Shown piece after piece: positions 58,570-64,000 of a stretch of 64,000 bases of DNA (the stretch's first letter is position 1; every line of letters starts with the position of its first letter). A program made the translations under genes and the position numbers. Source of the stretch: Favolaschia claudopus (lineage: Eukaryota > Basidiomycota > Agaricomycetes > Agaricales > Mycenaceae); assembly GCA_037176885.1 (NCBI GenBank), contig JAWWNJ010000179.1, positions 124,001 through 188,000 of the forward strand. Reading direction: 5' to 3'. Below the pieces are notes generated by a model. It saw only the letters and a program-made list of their open reading frames with translations, made no database searches and had not been told where the DNA came from.

Positions 58570-60359
58570 TTAGTAAGAAGCGGCCGATGGGTAGAACGCA
58601 TACTCGTCGAATTTCTGGTTTTGGTGCTGGTGCTGTTGGTCCAGCAAGTCGTTGATGAAATGGCCAGAAGCCTTCCCCATCGCCGAATATGCCATGGGAG
58701 TTTCGTAGGAGGTCGTCGGTTCATAACCGAAAGACTCGGCAACGCTCTGGCGCGAGATATAAGAGTCTCCCCGGCCGGAGAAGGGTTCGAGGTAAGACTC
58801 TTGAGGTTGGTGGATCTCTATGAGGTTGTTGAACAGACTCATGGAATCGTAGGATGTGAGCGACTGGTCCCAAGGTTCTGACGGGATATGAATGTCTGTA
58901 GTTGTGAGCGTTAGTGTGGATAATAACGAGCATGGGGGAATACGGACCAAAGGCGTCGGCGTACTCTACGGGCAGAGTAATGTTGAAATCTTCTGGCTCG
59001 GGTGGAGGTGGCGGCGGCAGTGACGATGCTAGCACTAAATCAGCACGAGAAAGTCAAGAAATATATTTGCGTACTCTGGGTGATGTACTGGGTTGGGTAT
59101 ACAGCAGGCTCTTCTTCAGGCAACTCGTAGTCTGCTCGGTTAAAGAGCTGAATGTCCAATTGTTGCGCAGGGTCGAACAGATCCGGGGTCACTTCTGGCT
59201 CACTGGAAAACCAGTCTGCCAGGAGATCGGGGTTACCACTGAAAGTGACGGTGACGGGGGTAGGGTCGGACGCGGATCGATTAGTACGAGCGCGTTTTGA
59301 GCTGGAACCATCGACATCAGATAATCGGCGTTTGCGACTATTGGGGGAGGAAGGTTCGGAGGATGGAGGGGAGGGGAGTGCGTATGTGTCGTCAGTTCTA
59401 AAACAGCATGTGTGAGAGGGTGCCGACAATGAGCAACGGAAAACATACCTCGATCGTTTTCTGGACTCAGAGTAGGACGCATCCGACGTTTCGGAGAACG
59501 CACGCTTGCGACCGACGTCCGAGACAGGCGAAGAGGCGTTGGAGTGAGGCGGCGAAGGGTAGACCCCAAGCTTGGCAGCCTGTTTCGCAGCGCGCACCTG
59601 CCTGACGCGGTCGTCGCGCACCTTCTCCTGTCGCGCAGGTGTGAGGTCTTTGACAGCAGACGTGAGCTTGTTCGAGAGTCCGCTCGCAACAAACTTGTGG
59701 GAGTAAAGCTCGCGCGCGAGCACCTCGATCATGACAAACCTCCCGTGAACGTCTTCGGGGAGAGGTGTGTTGCGGAAGAAGCGCGTCGCGGCGTCAACCA
59801 TGTCGTTGCGGTTGCGACCGAACTCTTCGCGCAGAACGATCGTCCAGGTTATGCGGCGGCGGACATCAACGAACCAGTCGGATATCCGCTCGATGGTAGA
59901 GTCGGCTTCGTCTGCGAGTCTTTGTTTGATTTCTTTCTTGGGGTAAGGGTTGTGGAGGTGTTTGAGCAGCCATTTGTAGGCAGGCTCGATGTAGGTTGGG
60001 AGTGAGGGGTCGAGGCGTGACGTGGAGGGGGATGAGGAGGAAGATGGGGTGGTATCGAGGCCGAGGTCTGCGAAAACATTCTCAAAGTCATTGGAGAGCC
60101 CGGCAGCGACATCGGTCGATGCATTTTCTCTTGATATGAGCGAGCCAGACAGAATGGAGATTTCTGATACAGTAGTATGCGCTAATGCTACTGTGCTGTC
60201 GTCCAAGAGGCCGGCAAGCGATGCGGCTTTGAGGTCGAGATTCAATTGAGCCAATTTCAAAGAAAAGGCTTTGGCAGCGTCGTTGTCATCGGACGCGAAG
60301 ATAGCCAGGTATTCAGCCTTGATGTCTATGAGACGCTGGTGCAAGGTTGAAGACGACAT
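58570..60359 (-). CDS. HD1: HD1-class (TALE) homeodomain mating-type protein, pair 2
   Basis: Second HD1. The N-terminus MSSSTLHQRLIDIKAEYLAIF has the same layout as the pair 1 HD1 (LAQLNLDLKAA, LLDDSTVALA) but is diverged. The homeodomain is close to identical in its first helix (PTYIEPAYKWLLKHLHNPYPKKEIKQRLADE), PYP at 138-140. Helix 3 is ISDWFVDVRRRITW, so position 51 is Asp (residue 165) instead of Asn. The bipartite nuclear signal RKRRLSDVDGSSSKRAR and GNPDLLADWFSS, DLFDPAQQLDIQLF are conserved with pair 1. The 3' exons LASSLPPPPPPEPEDFNITLP and DIHIPSEPWDQSLTSYDSMS complete the C-terminus, ending in a Gln/His-rich run; the stop is at 58570. Divergent from its HD2 (151 bp). Confidence 0.92.
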
Positions 60360-60510
60360 GGGGCGGGATATTGGGAAGAGCAGAAGACGGGGTTGCGCTT
60401 AAGCCTTAAAGGCGTCGAAATTCAAACTCCGCATTGTCCTCAAGATCAACAAAACATGAGCAAATATTATCAACAAGAAATACTCAGTCTCTTCTCTCCA
60501 TCTCTCCACC
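60360..60510. promoter_or_regulatory. Bidirectional HD1/HD2 promoter, pair 2
   Basis: 151 bp between start codons. One copy of TTCAAACTCCGCATTGTCC at 60421, at about the same distance from the HD1 start as one of the copies in pair 1. Also a CT-rich tract before the HD2 start. Confidence 0.6.
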
Positions 60511-62335
60511 ATGTCGCACGAAATAGAGATGTCTGCTCTCCGCAGCTTATCTCAAACCGCAAAGAGCCTCCTCGAGTTTTCGAAGGGGTCGTATTCTGTC
60601 CGAACTTCTAGCCCGTCTCCACCTTCGACGCCGCCAGTCCTTCCCAAAATTCTTCTCCCCACCGCCCCTTCTCTTCAATCAAAGCTCTGTCGCATCGGTC
60701 TAGACTCTACCTTGGTCAAAACTATATCCAAGAAGTACGATACACGATGCGAAGAGCTACGAATCGATGCTCAAACCAACCTACATCGCGCATGTGCGGC
60801 GCTGGCTCTTGTCCCAAGACATGCAGACCAAGTAAAATTGGCGTCGTTGCTCAACAGTCTCATTTCCATGCATAAGACGCGATACACCAAGTCCTTGCAA
60901 ACCTTGGAGGAACGCGTTATGAGTATTGCTGCCTCGCATGCAACTCCTTCCGGACAACCTCGTCGCACCAGCCAGCGCGAGAGAAGGTCGTCCAAACCTT
61001 TCAACCGGGTATGTTGACCTTTATCTTGTCTGTTCCGATACTCAATTCTTCCAGGAATTCCTCCCATTCCTCGAGAAGTACTTTGAATACAACGCCTTCC
61101 CGACCGCCGCCGACCGTGTCGAGATGGCTAAAAAGTCAATGATGGAGCCTCGTCAGATCGAAGTTTGGGTACGTCAGTTCGCATTCTGTTTGCCCAGCCT
61201 CTAATCCTTTCCCGTAGTTCCAAAACCATCGTCGACGCGCAAAGGAGGAAGGTCGGGACATCAAGAAGCGCCCCGCCGATAACGAGGCTGTTCCCAAGGA
61301 CTTGGACCTGCAGTCGATGGAGGAGAAGATGGAGCCGTACATCGTTCCCTCTGAGCTGCGCGTAGAGGTCGATGATGAAGTGTCAGAGGCTTACTCTGAC
61401 GAGGAGGACGAGGATGATGACGACGTTGTCGTCGTTGAAGAGCCTGAGGTAGGTTTTAGCTTTCGTCTACCCGTGGCTGCAAACTAATTCATGGGTAGGT
61501 CATCGACCTTACCGATGCTCTCAACCCTCCTGCGCCGCGGCACGCCTTTCCGGCCAAGTTCAAGAAGTGCTTGAAGCAGCCGTCGAAGTACCCTGCGATG
61601 ATTCTGCAGACCCAACAATTCTCCTTTCCTCCTCCTCAATGGCCACGTAAATCTGCGGTAGAACCACCACGACGTGCTGACATGTCGATGGATGAACTGA
61701 GCACATTATTTGGGTCGCTTCATGTGTACGACAAAGCAACCGTCAAAACGGACGGGCCGTTCAAGCTCTTTGCAACGACCTTCACGTTCAGTGCACCCCT
61801 ACCCTCACTCGTCTCTGCGTCTAGGAAGATCACTCCCGCCCCCGTCCGCCCGACCACCTCTCTGAGCACAACTTCTGTGTCTCGTTCGAGGCATCACCCA
61901 TATTCACAACCTATCGCTATCCCTGCTTCCGAGCAGCCTCGGCGCAAGAAAGCGTCCGGGCCTCCGCGTCGCGTTCCAAAGAAACGCGCATCGAACAGCC
62001 GCCGCGACACGAGTCCCACTTCATCGGAGGCTTCTACTCTCCGCTCCGTCTCCCCACCCTCCCGCGCCCCTTCACTCGAGTCGATTGGCTTCATACCCTC
62101 GCGCACGCCTTCGTTCGGCTCCAGTGACGACCTCTCTTCCCGCTCCTCCTCGTACTCTAGCGGCCCCACGACGCCCTCAAGCTCACCATTCTCATACCCC
62201 CTCGAGATTGTCGAGTTGGGTGATTTGGGCAAAGTCGCACAACGAATCGTCGCGGCTGAGGCTGAGCCACGCGGCGAGTATGTGGAAGTTCTGCCGCCCC
62301 ATCTGCGATATGAGAAATATGCGTACCTGAGCTGA
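60511..62335 (+). CDS. HD2: HD2-class homeodomain mating-type protein, pair 2
   Basis: Second HD2. N-terminal region 1-166 starts MSHEIEMSALRSLSQTAKSLL and has KLCRIGLDSTLVKTISKKYD and RYTKSLQTLEERVMSIA, parallel to the pair 1 HD2 but diverged. After an intron of 47 nt come EFLPFLEKYFEYNAFPTAADR and the homeodomain helix 3 QIEVWFQNHRRRAKEEG, Asn51 kept. An acidic run (DEEDEDDDDVVVVEEPE) is followed by VIDLT at 61499-61513, at the start of an exon after a 50-nt intron (61449-61498), the same place as in pair 1. MDELSTLFGSLHV, the basic RRKKASGPPRRVPKK and a Ser-rich C-terminus follow. Stop at 62333. Confidence 0.93.
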
Positions 62336-62832
62336 GCTCTCGACGCGTAACTCTTCCGTGGGACGTGTGGTCCCATATTCCCTTGTCGCCTAGGCTTCAA
62401 AATCACGGCTTTCGCAGACGTACCACAATGCTTCGCCTTGCGCGCTTGCAGATACAGCACGTCCTGCCATCGCCCACGGTCTCCTCGTCCCGATAGTGCA
62501 TCTGACGAGGAACAAGACCCCGATGTATCATTATTTCGCTTTGCTTTCGCATTTCTCTATTCTCTCTGTTCATGTCCTTGCTGTCGTCTTTGCTATCTTG
62601 CTCTCTTTACTTGCTCTGTTTCTTGCATCTCGTTACTATACGCATCCAATCCTGTATCATATCGAAAAATCAAGATGTATTGATAGTTGCTGCTCTTCTG
62701 GCTCACATTCGTCGCCGATGTTCCAACTGAAGTCCCTCCAAATGCAAATCAACGTACACGTATAATTTAGGTGTATCCCGCAAAGTACAACAGCTTTTAC
62801 TTAGTTTGTGTCCGCAAGTCTTCCGCCTATAT
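62336..62832. other. Intergenic stretch between HD2 (pair 2) and beta-flanking gene
   Basis: 497 bp between convergent stops. T- and CT-rich (62540-62660) with no recognisable gene; probably two 3' UTRs. Confidence 0.45.
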
Positions 62833-63627
62833 TTACAGGAACTTGTTGAGGAGGCTTGCCATACCGCCCCCTCCGCTTCCTCCACCCTGCGTGGATTCAA
62901 CAAACTGTGTCGGAACAGAATGGGAACTCGTACCGATAATTGCGACTTGAGCGCAAGCATGGTCACCTTCTGCATGACTTCCCCCTTGAAACCAGGGTCT
63001 GCGTTGCCACCAAGCAGTTTGCTGGCCTCAGACATGACGAGGGGCATGAGTGATTTGATATCAATGTCGCCGCCGCTGGCCATAACCTTCTGCATCACCT
63101 GAAGCCAGAGTGAGTATTGCTGGCTCGATATGACAGGGCAGATGGATGGATAGACCTCAGTAACAACAGCACCGCCAACGGCGTCCGATCCATGGCGCTC
63201 AAGGTTGTCCTTATTGTTGTCCTTGTAAATCTTCTGATGTGCCTCCTTGGCATTGCTGACCTCTCGGTCGGAGACGGGTTGGTGGTCGTCCTACGCATTG
63301 AGGTGGAGAGTCAATGACGAGATGTTACTGCATACGCGATCGTACGGTATTCTCAGCAGCATGACGGGCAGCACGTTTGTAGTGCTCCTCATCTTCCGGG
63401 TGTTCCTGAGCGGCCTGCCGGGCAGCATCGTCGTTGTCTGCGCCAGAGATGAGGCAAGGGAAGAGAGTGGGATAGGGGATACTTGCGCGCTGGGATGTGA
63501 GGTTAGATCAGCTATCGGGATTAATGAATCCAAACTAACAGAGCATCTGCTGAGCAATACCGAGAAGTTGTTCCTATACGAATGGGTGAGCAATGGCAGA
63601 GTAGCGCGCTGGAATCAAAGGTACCAT
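62833..63627 (-). CDS. bfg: Beta-flanking gene product of the A mating-type locus
   Basis: Conserved fungal protein of unknown function that borders the A locus opposite MIP. Exons: an ATG alone (63625-63627), then, after a 51-nt intron (GTACCT...TATAG), EQLLGIAQQML; then YNDDAARQAAQEHPEDEEHYKRAARHAAENTVRSRMQ; DDHQPVSDREVSNAKEAHQKIYKDNNKDNLERHGSDAVGGAVVTE; VMQKVMASGGDIDIKSLMPLVMSEASKLLGG, GFKGEVMQKVTMLALKSQLS; and finally GGGSGGGGMASLLNKFL after a 47-nt intron (GTACGA...ACGCAG), stop 62833-62835. The last intron explains what looks like a frame change. A Gly-rich C-terminus is usual for the family. Exon 1 is inferred from splice signals only. Confidence 0.8.
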
Positions 63628-63876
63628 GGTGTAGAGTAGGTGGGTGGTTAGATGGATGGGTGAGGTTACAGTCAACGATTGATCGGGCTGCTCAAGTTAT
63701 ATTATCCCAAGCGTGCCTGACGTCACATCTTGACACTTGGCGCCGCGAACGATCGCTTTCCCGATCCATTTTCTGATCGTCCTACGATTTCGAGGCTTTG
63801 CTAGTGTACAAAATTTTCATTGGGGTGGTATAGTAAGTTATGCTACAATTTAACTGGTCCACGCGTTTCGTTCTAC

Positions 63877-64000
63877 TCAAACCGGAGTGTCCTTGCCCAG
63901 GTTGCCCTCTACTGGCGCCGTTTGTGTTGTTGTGGAACCGGGTAGGTAACTGGCAGCAACATCCCTTGCCTTCTCGAGGTGGGGTTGAGCGGCGGTCGCG
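63877..64000 (-). CDS. 3' end of a gene entering from the right edge
   Basis: The minus-strand frame ATAAQPHLEKARDVAASYLPG, then STTTQTAPVEGNLGKDTPV, ends at a TGA (63877-63879). The composition (Ala, Thr, Gln, Pro; helix LEKARDVAASYL) suggests a repetitive, perhaps LEA-like or membrane-associated hypothetical protein. Too little is visible to name it. Between it and the beta-flanking gene (63628-63876) no gene is seen. Confidence 0.5.
   Translation of the reverse strand, partial: ATAAQPHLEKARDVAASYLPGSTTTQTAPVEGNLGKDTPV

Noticed and set aside
62833..62965. Apparent frameshift near the C-terminus of the beta-flanking gene
   Set aside because: A 47-nt GT-AG intron (GTACGA to ACGCAG) restores the frame and gives the Gly-rich end with MASLLNKFL, so no mutation is needed.

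Overview
The window is nuclear DNA of a mushroom-forming basidiomycete (Agaricomycetes). Genes are densely packed, most with several GT-AG introns of about 47-70 nt, and they are fungal housekeeping genes around a homeodomain (A/HD) mating-type locus. The species cannot be named from sequence alone.

The core is at 50.9-63.6 kb: the mitochondrial intermediate peptidase gene MIP, then two tandem, divergently transcribed homeodomain pairs (HD1 minus/HD2 plus at 53.6-57.4 kb and again at 58.6-62.3 kb), then the beta-flanking gene. MIP and beta-flanking genes are the classical borders of the A locus in Agaricomycetes. HD1 of one mate and HD2 of the other form the heterodimer that controls sexual development. 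PAB1 (20.6 kb), classically A-linked in Coprinopsis and Schizophyllum, lies about 30 kb from MIP.

Left of the locus, in order: a repetitive-family hypothetical gene at the edge joined or next to an F-box gene; UTP17/NAN1; a methyltransferase; a GNL1-type GTPase; a coiled-coil protein; an arrestin-like gene whose intron carries a 515-bp CACTA-like element; VTA1; POP3; dCMP deaminase DCD1; PAB1; a DUF6593-like gene; the NEDD8 E2 UBC12; hydroxyisourate hydrolase; RRP1; an F-box/YccV (FBXO21-like) gene; RSC9; an ARMH3-like gene; glycine decarboxylase GCV2; a PPR protein; SEC61 gamma; COG1; a TMEM115-like gene; a FAM32A-like gene; and a WHIM/DDT-like chromatin gene. Ribosome and RNA biogenesis (UTP17, GNL1, RRP1, POP3), endomembrane traffic (VTA1, SEC61G, COG1, TMEM115, ARMH3) and one-carbon/thymidylate metabolism (DCD1, PAB1, GCV2) are all represented.

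Main points of interest: both HD1 homeodomains lack the normally invariant Asn51 (Glu in one, Asp in the other) while both HD2s keep it; both HD2s carry a SUMO-interaction-like (V/I)IDLT motif directly after an acidic stretch at a conserved exon junction; the two HD promoters share a TTCRAASTCCGCATTGT element; a CACTA-like MITE sits between branch region and acceptor of an arrestin intron; two adjacent perfect hairpins lie just upstream of glycine decarboxylase; and DCD1 requires a GC-AG intron. No tRNA, rRNA or CRISPR was seen. Exon boundaries were placed by eye from splice signals and frame continuity.
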